DNA of 64,000 nucleotides from Castanea sativa (taxonomy: Eukaryota > Streptophyta > Magnoliopsida > Fagales > Fagaceae): assembly GCF_040712315.1 (NCBI RefSeq), contig NC_134018.1, positions 11,800,835-11,864,834 of the forward strand, read 5' to 3'. Below, in pieces: positions 12,185 through 23,700 of this stretch. The notes under the pieces were generated by a model, which saw only the letters and a program-made list of their open reading frames with translations, had not been told where the DNA came from and did no database searches. The position numbers and the translations under genes were made by a program. Positions within the stretch are counted from its first letter, which is position 1, and each line of letters begins with the position of its first letter.

Positions 12185-13803
12185 AATATGGAGATTTTTA
12201 ACTATGAGATAATAGTGGGCAATTATTGGATATTTTTAACGGTCTCTCTTCTGGCCGAGTATTCATATAAGTTTTATTTTAAAAATATTGGATTATTGAG
12301 TAAATGATATTTGAAAAATTGTTTAGGTAATATCTAAGGATTAATATGGAGATTTTTAACTATGAGATAATAGTGGGCAATTATTGGATATTTTTAACGG
12401 TCTCTCTTCTGGCCGAGTATTCATATAAGTTTTATTTTAAAAATATTAGATTATTGAGTAAATGATATTTGAAAAATTGTTTAGGTGATATCTAAGGATT
12501 TTAAAGGAAGTGTTAGGGAGAAGTTCCTTATGATATGGTTTTTAGAGGTAAGTAACCTTATCCTAATTGGTTTTATTTTGCGTATTTTAATTACTAAAAA
12601 TTGTTTACAGTTGTTACAATTTTATTTCTATTGTATTATTGATTTCAAATAAAGAATTTTCACAAATATATATGAGCATTGAATATAAGATTTATTTTTT
12701 TCTAATTGTTTTTTACCTAAATTGATTTAAAGTAAGAATATAGAAATATCACAAAGAATATTGAATATATGATTATATATATATATGTATTTGAATAAGA
12801 TATATTTTGTTAGGAACTATGATTTTATATATATGATTATAGACAATCTGACTATGAATTGATTCTGATACCCAACTAATGGAAGTTATTCATTGGTATT
12901 CTGATACCCAGCCAATGAGAGTTATTCATTGGTACTTTGATGCCTAGTCACGGGGATATAGCGTGACCACAGCCATAAGATTGTTAAGAATATGAATTAC
13001 GTTTGATTATTTGAACTATTTGAGTCCTTAAAACTATATATTTGATTTTGGAAAGGTTTGAATATTGGAACTATTTTGAGTCCTTAGAACTACATATTTG
13101 ATTTTGGAAATGTTTGACTATTTGAACTATTTTGAGTCATTAAAATTTCTTATGTATGTTTGGAATCTATTGTAAGTTATAACTTTTGATATATGGAAAA
13201 CTGACTACTTTCTAAACCATCTATGCTATATTTGTAAGATTAAAGTATGTGATCTATTTGCAACTTATTATTTTAAGACTATGAAACTTCTTTAGTTATT
13301 TTTGAAAACTCATAGTATATTATAACTTTTGAAGATTCATATTACATCCTATTACTTTCCAGATCTATTGTTTAATAGAACTTATTAGGATTTTGGTTAC
13401 TTATTGAGTTGTCAGATCACCCCTTTTTCCCCTCCAGTTTTCGATTGTGAAGAATAGCAAGTTTTGGGAACTTTGATGTTTTGTTGTGAGTAGGAAAAGA
13501 AGCTTAGTGATTTTGGGATTGGATGATCTTCTAATAGTTTTATAATTATTGGCCAATTGGCATTATGTACATGAAGTTTGGATTTTGTTCCTATTAAATT
13601 ATTGGAGATCTATTCATAAAGAAATTGTTGAGGTTTTTTGGATTTATTTGATGTAATTTTTGAGGATAAATTTTAGTTGCTAAGAAAGCTTTGCACGCTT
13701 ATAAGGTGCTTACTTTATAAGCGTGTACTTTATAAGCGTGTACTTTATAAGCGTGCGGCAGTTGTCACGTGCCTATCTTTATAGTTGGGTTCGGGGCGTG
13801 ACA
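11241..13803 (+). repeat. 3' LTR (2,563 bp), internally expanded
   Basis: Same ends as the 5' LTR but ~390 bp longer. A ~160-bp unit is present three times (11950-12113, 12180-12342, 12343-12500) against once in the 5' LTR. A 15-bp unit, TACTTTATAAGCGTG, occurs three times near 13709-13756 against once in the 5' LTR. An (AT)n tract at 12114-12180 separates the first two large units. Confidence 0.9.
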
Positions 13804-13808
13804 ATTAG
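13804..13808. other. Right target-site duplication ATTAG
   Basis: Identical to 6569-6573 and directly abuts the 3' LTR. Confidence 0.85.
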
Positions 13809-14127
13809 CTTTTAGACAACCGTTTTTAGGGTGAGAAATTTTCGAATGAGACCTTGAAGTCTCATTAAAACTACTTTTTTCTTTGTTAAAGAAACTAGTT
13901 AAATAGACTATAAGTAGCCTCAAACCTTTTTGTTATTGAAGAAGCTATTTTAAGCCTTTAGCGTATAAATAAGACTGATATGTTACATACTTGGGAAATA
14001 CAAATATGTTTAACTTACAAAATGCACAATAGAAATAATTTTATTTTTGAGAAACACAATAGAAATATAATTATTAGATATGCAATAATGAAATTAATAT
14101 GTTTACCAAAGAAATATGACTGTTTGG
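13809..14127. other. Downstream flank of the receptor kinase gene
   Basis: About 320 bp between the LTR retrotransposon and the receptor-kinase stop. It should hold the 3' UTR of that minus-strand gene. AT-rich; no other feature seen. Confidence 0.4.
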
Positions 14128-15275
14128 CTATCGAGCCTCTAATAGTGTACCAGTAATTTCATTGGCTGAGGATGATTGGTTCTTGCTCGATGAAGGCGAT
14201 TTTTTTCCTATAAAATAAGTAGGCTCTTTAGGTTCAGGTAATGAACTCTCACCGTGCAACATCATGACTATAGATGACATGTTAGGCCGATCCTCAGGAT
14301 GTTGTTGCAAACATAAGAAACTAATGTGGAGGCAACGTACGATTTCCAATTGGATGCAAGAGTCCTCTAAGCAAGTATCAATGAGTTCTAAAGGCTTGCC
14401 TTCTTTCCATAATTTCCATGCCTAAAAAATTTAAAAATTTCCTGTTATTATCTATATCATTATTTGTGAAATGGAGAGTCTACTGTTTTGAGAACTCACA
14501 TATTTGACAAGGTTTAGACCATGGCTTGGATGGAAAGACCCTCGATTTTTCTTTCCACTTAATATCTCTAACAACAATATTCCAAAGCTAAATACATCAA
14601 ATTTGACTGAAAATAGACTATCAATGGCATATTCAGGTGCTATATAACCACTGCAAAATATTATTAAGATTGAAACTCTTTGACTAGGACAAAAACTTGA
14701 TAATAGAGCCTGTTAAGAATACTTACTAAGTTCCAACCACTCTGTTTGTATTTCCTTCAGTTTGATCTCCACCGAAGATTCTAGCCATACCGAAGTCAGA
14801 AATTTTTGGGTTCATCTTACTATCAAGTAAAATGTTACTTGCTTTAAGATCTCTATGTACAATCCTCAATCTAGAATCTTCATGAAGATAGAGAAGCCCC
14901 CTCGCAATCCCACAAATGATGTTGAAGCGCATAGACCAACCCAAAACTCTAGCTCTTATTTGATCTGGCAAGTTTCTCATTCAATTTAATACTAAGTCCA
15001 ACATAAACAATAAAACAAGAAATTGGAATCTATTTAAATAAGAATAAAAAATGGACAAATTTTTCCCTCAAACTGGGTCAGGAAAATGTGCTCCACTTGT
15101 ATTAATTTACATAATTCATTAAATAATTTGAACAAGGCGTATGACTATTAAGTAGATTATGTGACTAAAAAGTAAGGGAGTCAATCTCGTACCGGAGGCT
15201 GTACCGATTTGATCAGTGGAACTATTTATTTTGATACCGGTGAATACCGGAGTACCGTTTCGGGTTTACTGTTAT

Positions 15276-15362
<87 letters not shown>

Positions 15363-18300
15363 GCGTGTGTGTGCGTGTGTGTATCTATACTATTATTTAA
15401 GGGGCTTTCCCTATTTGGATTCATCATTTTTTTTAGTTCAAAAATACTCCTACATGTTTATGTTTAAGTAGAGATAAAACTAAAGGACAATCTGGTAAAA
15501 ATGCCACTCTAACTCCCACTAAAACATTGCCTAAAAAATAGGACCACTCTCCTTTTAATTTTCAAATTGTTTTATCTACTTATTATAAATTAGGTTCTTA
15601 AAATAAAAATTATATATTTATCTATACTATTATTTAAGGAGCTTCCCTGTTTGGATTACTCATTTTTTAGTTTAAAAATGCTCCTATACCCCTATGCTTA
15701 ATTAGAGATAAAACTAAAGGACAATTTGATAAAAATGCAACTTTAACTCCTACTAAAACATTGCCTAAAAAATATGACCACTTTCTTGTAAATTTTTAAA
15801 TTACTTTATCCATTTATAAATTAGATTTTCAAAATAAAAATTATATATAAAAAATAAAATAAAAAACACAATTTTTTTCTACAAAATAAGACCACTAAAA
15901 AAAAACTTCATCTCCTGTTAATTTTCAAATTATTTTATTCACTTATAAATTAGATTTTCAAAATAAAAATTATATATATAAAATAAAAAAATACAATATT
16001 TTTCCTACAAAATAGGACTACTAAAAAGCTTCATCGCGTGTGATGACGATGAGGCTAGTATATTATAATAAATATAAAAGTTTACCATAAAACATTACCT
16101 CAATTCTTAACAAGTTATTCATGATTCTAGACTTTAACATCAATTGAATAAAAAAAAATACAATATAAAAAATAGAAAGATTAATTGTTCATTGCATACT
16201 AAAAAAAACAAATAATACTAATAAGTTAATGCAAATAATTTACCATTTTGTCTTTAAAAAAATTCAAAAATTACAAAAAAAAAAGCTTTTTTTTTTCTTT
16301 CTATACTGGCCGGTATGGCTAGTACAGCCAGTATTTAAACCGGTATATATATTGGTACGATACATGCTGGCCGGTACTGTATTGACTCCTTACCGTTAAA
16401 AGTACACGAGGGTATTTTTTTTATGTTGACACATAGTAGATCGAGGAACTTTTCTCTAAATTGGTTTAGAGAAACTCAGTCCTAAAAAAAACATGAAATT
16501 TGGCAAAAATTATTAAGTTTTAAAGAAGTTCAAACCAAAAATGAAGAAGACTAAGCTTCCGTTGGGCATGTATTCATAGATTAGCATGCTCTCCTGTCCT
16601 TCAATGCAATAACCCAAAAGTTTGACAAGATTACGATGTTGCAATTTGGCAATCAATGCAACTTCAGTTTTAAACTCATTCAATCCTTGCATAGAACTTT
16701 GCGAAAGCCTTTTCACAGCAATTTCTTGCCCATCTGTTAATGTACCCTGAAAATTTTCATATATTAATAGATTTTATTGATATCAGGTATGATGAGACCT
16801 GCTTTTTCTATGGTCTAGTATATATAAATCATTTTGTAGATTTACCTTGTATACGAGTCCAAAGCCCCCTTCACCGAGCTTTTTATTGCTTGAAAAGTTG
16901 TTAGTGGCAGTGGCTATAGTAGTTAGGTTGAAGAATGGGACCTCTAAGTCTTCACTTTGCCCTTCAATGTTTTGTTCTATCATCACATTGTTCTCCATTT
17001 TGTCTGATAAGAGCAAGATGGTCTTCACATTATATAGAAGAACTAAAATTTGACAACTATTAAATTCTTTTTAGACCTATAAATTAATTATACAGCGGAA
17101 TTATCCTTCGATTTCAAATTAAATCAATTATATGATCCAAAATTTTCAATATTAAGGACCAACAAACAATAGGTCGCCAAGCCTTATTGCAGAATGATAA
17201 AAGTGATAAAAGATGAGACACTCGATATAATTTTGAAGTGGAAAATCGATGGAGATCTCACAAAAAGGGTAAAGCACTATATGGAAAACATTTCATATGG
17301 GTAAACTATTTTAACTAAGGAAATCAATTACCAAAGGAGTTTTACAATTTTGATAAAAACCGTTATACCTATATTACATAGTCTTAGGAGATAACTCACT
17401 ATTATGATCAAATCTGGTTTAGAACTTTGAAGTTATTCTTCTATGAATCCCTTCACAAATGACATGTCTGCTTAAACAAACTAGAAACTTTGGCACACTT
17501 TAATGTGCTTCCTTGAAGATTTGATCTAATGTGAACTCACTGGAAGAGAGGCTTTGAGGTTTCAAAACTTAGGATCACAATCCTTTTATATGACTAGAAG
17601 GATTTTCTCATGAGATCTCATGGGATGAAAGACATGGGTTTTCAATTTAAAGGTGTGTTTCATTGGGTGAAATTAGGGAGGATGGAAAATAGGGGAGAGA
17701 AAATATGAGAAAAAAAGAAGAAGGTTTTTTGGTTTCTTTGGTTGGAGTGGAAAATTGACGAGATTTTGGTTGAGTTTTGGTCTTTTCTCCCTAGGACCTC
17801 CAAAATATTTTTTCCCCAATTTGGGGTGATTTTAGGAGAGAAAATGGGGAGGAGAGTGGTTAATGAGAAAATGCCAAATCTGCCCTCACTCCACTATGTC
17901 AGTGTGCTCAACGTTGTTCTTATTCATTTTTTCCTTTTTCTTTTATAATCAAATCGTGGTTTTTTGTTTCCTTTTCTTTTCTGAATAAATGGTGGGTTTT
18001 TTTTTGTACTCGGTAATAACCTTTGGTTCTCAGCCTCAACGATGAGCTTGGCATACGTCAACCAAGAGCAGTTAAAGAGTTCACAATAGTTTGGAAGTAA
18101 TCACAACTCAAAAGTGCTCAAATCGCTTTGAAAGTGTTGTTGAAAAATGATCTTTGCTCACTATTTTAATAATAACTTTTGATCCACAAAGAAGGGAAGT
18201 TTGTTTCATTGGAAATTAGACATCCTAGGCTTCAATTTGGACATAAATTTGCATGATTTGGATTTATATTAAGTGAGTTATGACCGTTTGAAGTCGGGCC

Positions 18301-21300
18301 ATTAGTGCTGTCAAGAATTAGGGTTTTGGAAAGCATGAGTATGCATGGAAATATGGTGCGTACGCACCCTCGACCCTACATATGTACCTTTGTTCCTAGA
18401 CCTCTAAAACTTCAATTTTAAGGCCCAAAATATTATTCATTGATGTGGGTTAGCCCCTAGACCCTTGAAAATGTTCAAAGACCTCTAAAAAGCTCCAAAA
18501 ATTCTAGTTTTAACGTTTAAATACTTCGCTTATGTCTCCAATCAAAACCCTAGCTAAAGAGAGTTTATTTTTTCCCTTCATCTTTCTAAAACCTTAATTC
18601 TTTTTTTTTTTTTTTTAAATCGCATAGATCTTGGCACATTTTTTAATGATAAAAAAAAACCTCTTTTTGTTAGTTCTAAGGTAAAAAGTTTGTTTTGTAA
18701 TTGTTTTCAAAACCTTTTTCTAAAGAAATTGTTATTGAGTTGTGATTACTAATTTCTATTGTGTTCTTTTTAATTATCTTGTTATCTCAATCTAATGTCA
18801 ACATTGTAGACATTGAGGGGTCGGTTAAAAACCTCAAACGGTTATAATTCTTTTGACATGTATTAATTTGATTTTGGGCTAACTATAATCTGTTTTGGTT
18901 GTTCTTCTTTCATTATTTTAGTTTTATGTAAGATTGACATGATTATTTATTTAATGTAGTTTATTATACTTATTTGATTTGGTACATGTTTATTTATTTA
19001 TTTTGATGCTTTGTTTCATTATCTTTATGTTAGTTTAGTGTTTAGGGTTTCTAACATGCTTCTTAATTTCTCTATATTAATATCTTTGTTAACATAAAAA
19101 TGTGATTTTTACTGTTTATGTGCTGAGGATGCATACATATACTCAATTATGCACGCGCATGTTTTCGAATATGCATACACATGGTTAAGTATGCATATGC
19201 AGCCTAAACCTAAATTTAGGCAAATTTCTTATTTTATTTAATTAATTATCAGTTACATGTTTTTCTAATATATTTGAATTTGAATTCTCTATTTGAGGTT
19301 AATTATTTATGTTTATTTTGTTATCATATTTTATTTGGTCAATCTTGCCATGTTGGGTTTAATTTGATATTTTTTCCTATTGTGTTTATTTAATTGTTAG
19401 TTTTCCATATTAGAATTTGATTTTGGTTTTAGTGTGTTTTCTTTTTTGTTATTGTGTGATATTTAATATGTTGTGTGTGTGTTATTTTGTTAAGTGCATG
19501 ATGTATGTTTAGCTTAAGAATTAAGGCTCTTTTAATAAACTCTTTAATTAAATATGGCTTAACAACACACAATGGAGGCCAATCCATAAACTGAGTGGTC
19601 TTGGGTGTCTAACACTTTCCCAAGCCATACCCAAACTCCGAACCCATAATTTGGTATGCATACCTATGCATGTAAGTGAGCGGCCTAAAATGCCTAATTT
19701 GGTTCCTAGACCTAAATTAGGTGGCTACTCCATTTTCACCTTCCGCTTGGTCCACTCCAAGTTGAGGCGTACTTCCCACAAGAAAACCACTCATTGTGGG
19801 CGCTTGCACCTGTACCCTCAAACCAAAAAATATGAGAGAAAATTAAAATCTCTTTTATCTTCTCACTTTTCTGTTCTCTCCACATTTTTTATCCCTTGCT
19901 CAAACCAACCCTTAAAGTGTTGACTTTCTTCCTCTCTAAAAGTTCTTTCTTTTCGGCTCTCTCATATCAGACCCATTTTAGGTGTTTACATGTAGGGTTA
20001 GAATTCTAAAATTGCTTTCTTTTTGCCTCTTAAACGTCAGAATTCTTTTAATAAGCTTATGCAAATTTTCTTTCTTAAGAATGATTTTATATTAAGATCA
20101 AATGGTTTGTATGTCACAGCTTTCTTGTTCAACACGTTATTAGCTGCTCTGTACGATTCTAGAAGTTAAATTGCACAACTCTGCGATATCATTTCCAAAG
20201 CGGTTAAGAGAAAGTAATATTACCTTTCAAGTTTGTCATTTTGCAAAGGCAGTAGGGAATCGAGAGCACCCCAAAAACTGCGGCTATGGCAACCACAACT
20301 ATTACTATCACCTTCATCTTTTGCTTGCCTTTAGCTACTTCTTGGTTGAATTCGCAATAAAACAGATGAAAACAAAGATTTTAGTTTGGATTGCATACCA
20401 AATACGAATAAGTTGTACTACAGGTAAATTGATGGCACATCGATCAAAATACGAATGGTTGAATTAGCAATAGAAAAGCAAAGATATTTTAGGTACAGCA
20501 ATGAAGACTATAGGCCCATACCTGGTTCTGAAGCAGGCATTCGTATATATACATCCTGAGTATAATTAGCTGCAGTCGGTTTAATATCAATTAGATCCCC
20601 ATGCCAGGTGACGCAGCCACTTCCTACATCTCTGATATCTGAGTTTGAGTAAGCCACGCAGGAACAGTTGTTCAAGCATTTGACTTTGCATTCCTCAAGA
20701 TTCATACTTTGGTTGACCCAAGTATACGTGGTATCTGGAAATTTGTACCCAACAAATTTAACGAACCCAATTTTTTCTTTATCCTGGCAGCTCAATTGCG
20801 TACTGCGTACACATCCCTTAGACCACTCGTCTGGATTCCATGTTTCCTCTGACTTAGGCTTGAATCCTTGTATACATTGATAGATAGGTGACTCACCAAT
20901 GATACAATTTCCATAAACACCACATAAATTGTAAGCATCACATTCGTCTCTTGGAAAATAATAGTACAGGCTCCATTTTCCATCGACCCATATGTAGCGC
21001 TCATACCGAGTTTGGTTCATAACTGATCTTGTGATTACAGAATGCTGAATCATGTCGAACATGAAGTATACCTCGTCCTTGTTGGTGACAAAACTGAATT
21101 TGTAAACCGCGGTGGACCTTATCTCTGGTGCGCCATTGAAACCAAGGCCATTCCATGGACCAATCCGGAAGAACTCACTGGAGCCTTTCTTCATGACTAT
21201 CTCAGGGTATTCATGGAGTTCAATCCCCCAACTCAGTTCTCCAGGAGAGGGATCATCTGGACTCTTCCACGCAGTTAAGCGCCTTTCCAGACCAGTCCTT

Positions 21301-21800
21301 AAGTCCCATCCAAGCTTCATCCCTGCTAGCCAAGTATCAGAAGGATAGTCAAAGCTCTGCCACAAATAATTTTCTGGGTTTTCTTCATCCTCTTCTCTTA
21401 ATACTAGATTTCCCGAATCTAAAAGCTGTACTATTGAATTCCCGGCTTCTTTTGTTGAATTTGCCGACCAAGCAACAGTTGAATTTTGTTTGAGAAGAAC
21501 AAGACGACCTGAACTGTTTACCATCAACACGCCAGACGAGTCTGTGATTGGATTGCGCCGGTTTGCTACCCAAACAGCCGTTGGAATTGGGATATTGTTG
21601 TACCAAATTCCCAAGTAACGGTTAGTGGAATCTCCTGGACTGAAGAACCCCAGAACAAAGATTCCATCTTTAGAAACCAAGGTTGTGCCCTCACCATCAC
21701 TAAGGGATTGGGATTGCGTAATGTTGTCAGCGGCATGTGAGAATACAAAGTAGAAAAGAAAAAAACTGGCACTCAAAAACAGAAAAGCAGAGATGTCCAT
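14128..21800 (-). CDS. G-type lectin S-receptor-like serine/threonine kinase, 7 exons, 815 aa
   Basis: Plasma-membrane receptor kinase of the S-domain family. Exons: 21800-20522, 20340-20224, 17003-16846, 16746-16536, 14964-14727, 14650-14500, 14421-14128; all introns GT..AG, and phases close to 816 codons including TAG. Domains: signal peptide 1-23; B-lectin ~24-150; S-locus glycoprotein region with PWNGLGF (215-221); EGF-like [13 protein letters not shown] (287-299); PAN ~338-420; membrane segment 437-458; kinase ~508-785. Kinase motifs: GEGGFG 509-514, Lys530, Glu546, HRDLK 625-629 (RD kinase), DFG 645-647, APE 672-674. Exons of 211, 238 and 151 nt are typical of the family. The start has no competing upstream frame and is followed by a good signal peptide. 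Unusual residues: Tyr307 where the family normally has Cys, and Phe685 in place of Ser before invariant Asp686. Such proteins act in recognition and defence signalling; the ligand is unknown. Confidence 0.92.
15306..15380. repeat. (GT)n microsatellite
   Basis: About 35 GT units with a few GC interruptions, preceded by (AT)n and (GTAT)n, all inside intron 4 of the receptor kinase. Confidence 0.9.
15384..16057 (+). mobile_element. Helitron-like element with duplicated 5' end
   Basis: Starts TCTATACTATTATTTAAGG after an A and ends GATGAGGCTAG before a T, the A|TC...CTAG|T layout of Helitrons. A GC-rich stretch that could form the 3' hairpin (CATCGCGTGTGATGACGATG) precedes the CTAG. The 5' segment is present twice, at 15384 and 15621 (237-bp period), and a partial third copy follows. 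Non-autonomous. Confidence 0.55.
17640..19925. repeat. Repeat-derived filler of intron 2 of the receptor kinase
   Basis: The 3,220-bp intron (20223-17004) is mostly this block. The ends, GGTGTGTTTCATTGGG near 17652 and (in reverse) AAGGGTTGGTTTGAGC near 19915, are weakly inverted. The part at ~19560-19800 (GGGTGTCTAACACTTTCCC, GTGGCTACTCC) belongs to the same repeat class as 56260-56570. Short open frames on both strands look non-coding. Confidence 0.4.
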
Positions 21801-21841
21801 TGCTTTCTGTTCTTTGAGCTCGTAGCCAACATGTTAAAGTG

Positions 21842-22960
21842 ACATTTATTATGATGAGCAAAGGCAATAACATAGAAGGTTATGCATTGACTCAAGCAAG
21901 TGGTAGATATTTGAAATTTCTACAATTTGTTGTGAACAAGAATTTCCACATAACTCCCTTTCGTAGATGTCACATTTTGTGTAGTTTCATTTTGTCTTGA
22001 TCCCAACTATTTCTGCACTAGGATGTGATAGATAGGTGCACAAAGGAATGGAATGGTGAGCATTGAGCACTAGGATTTGGAATTCTACAAAGAAATGAAA
22101 AGAATTTATGAATATTCTTTGATTGAAACAGATCAGGAATTGTTTTGTTAGGCATTCAAATGGGAGCCATATTCTTTTTGTCATTTTTTGTAGTTTGATG
22201 ACTTAATCCAGGCTTATAGACAACTGAGGGACTTGGGATGAAAGAGAAATGTACACTATGCGAAAAATCTCATCTCCACGTTCCATCCTACGCTTCTTTC
22301 ATTCCTAAATAAAATAAGTAACATATAAATTGAATTTTATAACATTCAGAATATCATATAAATGATAAAATTCACATAAATAAGAATATATCATAAAATT
22401 TGAGAATATTGGAGAGATACATTTATTATGATGAGCAAAGGCAATAACATAGAAGGTCATGCATTGACTCAAGCAAGTGGTTGATATTTGAAATTTCTAC
22501 AATTTGTTGTAGAAATTTCTCCAATTTCTACAATTTGTAGTTCGACATTTTGTCTTGATCCCAACTATTTTTGCACTAGAATGTGATAGAAAGGTCGATA
22601 AAGGAATGGAATGGTAAGCACTGAGCACTAGGATTTGGAATTCTACAAAGGAATGAAAAGAATTCATGAACATTCTTTGATTGAAACGGATCAGGAATTG
22701 TTTTGTTAGGCATTCAAATGGGAGCCATATTCTTTTTGTCATTTTTTGTAGTTTGATGACTTAATCCAGGCTTATAGACAACTGAGGGACTTGGGATGAA
22801 AGAGAAATGTACACTATGCGAAAAATCTCATTTCCACATTCCATCCTACGCTTCTTTCATTCCTAAGAACAATAATTAACATATAAATTGAATTTCATAA
22901 CATTCAGCATATCATATAAATGATAAAATTCACATAAATTAGAATATATCATAAAATTAG
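21842..22960. repeat. Tandemly duplicated upstream region of the receptor kinase (~577-bp unit)
   Basis: ACATTTATTATGATGAGCAA starts at 21842 and again at 22419, and both copies continue in parallel for over 500 bp. The copy next to the gene covers nearly all of the proximal promoter. A third, partial copy lies at 23505-23700. The frames TKRIWLPFECLTKQFL read on the minus strand of the copies are not convincing genes. Confidence 0.8.
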
Positions 22961-23020
22961 TTAAAGACTTGAATACAAATAGCTGAATATTAAACTCCAA
23001 CAAAAAGTTTAAGTATATTA

Positions 23021-23062
<42 letters not shown>

Positions 23063-23501
23063 AATTCAAAGGTTAGCTGAAATCGAATAGGTGACAAATT
23101 TTAATTTCATAATTAATTTTTATTATTATTATTTTATAACAATGCATGTATAGAAATTTAATTCTTAGATTTTGCTAATAATTATTTATTTGATAATATG
23201 TTTTGGGTGGCTGAAATTATAATTTCTACAAAGAAAATAATCTTAATAAATTATCAAAAACAAAATTTTATCCTAATATTGGTACAATTAATCATTGTTA
23301 AGTTTTATTAATTTTTTTTAGTTTACATTTTTTTCGTGTTCTGGATTGTTCCTATGTTATATTTATGATTGTTTCTATAATAAATAAAAATATAATTACA
23401 AAATACATTGCTCATTATTAGATTAGTTTAAATTGTAAAAAACAATTAATAAAACCACCATAAAAATAATTATCATGCGCAACGCGCGGGTTCACAGCTA
23501 G
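22947..23501 (+). mobile_element. Probable Helitron-like insertion
   Basis: The right end ATGCGCAACGCGCGGG...CAGCTAG followed by T is typical of a plant Helitron 3' end (GC hairpin, then CTAG). It separates the second and third copies of the upstream repeat, which otherwise line up across it. The left end is a guess: a TC after A at about 22947. Contains (AT)n at 23027-23056. No coding capacity. Confidence 0.4.
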
Positions 23502-23504
23502 TAT

Positions 23505-23700
23505 ATAATAAAATTAGAGAATATTGGAGAGATGTACCTCGATGAGCATTGTGATAGAAAGGTCAACAAAGGAATGGAATGGTGAGCACTGAGCACTAGG
23601 ATTTGGAATTCTACAAAGGAATGAAAAGAATTCACGAATATTCTTTGATTGAAATGGATCAAGAAATTGTTTTGTCACACATTCAAATGGGAGCCAATTT
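23505..23700. repeat. Third, partial copy of the receptor-kinase upstream repeat
   Basis: Resumes at GAGAATATTGGAGAGATG and carries the phrases GGAATGGAATGGTGAGCACT and CAAATGGGAGCCA found in the two complete copies. Confidence 0.75.

Larger units (their letters stand above)
6574..13803 (+). mobile_element. Complete non-autonomous LTR retrotransposon, 7.2 kb
   Basis: Two direct LTRs (6574-8743 and 11241-13803) flank a 2.5-kb interior. Both start TGTAATACCCGG and end in TGACA. The element has a 5-bp ATTAG target duplication, a primer-binding site just after the 5' LTR, and a G-rich polypurine tract just before the 3' LTR. The interior is too short for gag-pol, and I see no protease, reverse transcriptase or integrase motif. 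LTR length and ends fit a Ty3/gypsy chromovirus lineage (inference). By eye, 14 differences occur in ~205 aligned bases of the LTRs (6934-7140 against 11596-11802), so the insertion is not recent. Confidence 0.9.
15177..16392. mobile_element. TIR element in intron 4 of the receptor kinase
   Basis: Left end GGAGTCAATCTCGTACCGG and right end CCGGTACTGTATTGACTCC are imperfect inverted repeats, and further CCGGTA phrases recur near both ends. Length 1.2 kb, no coding frame. A Helitron-like element and a (GT)n tract lie inside. It accounts for most of the 1,571-bp intron. Superfamily not assigned. Confidence 0.6.

Noticed and set aside
15209..15467. Open frames across the GT/AT tract in receptor-kinase intron 4
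   Set aside because: They are encoded by the microsatellite (Val-Cys and Ile-Tyr repeats) and lie inside a transposable element in an intron.
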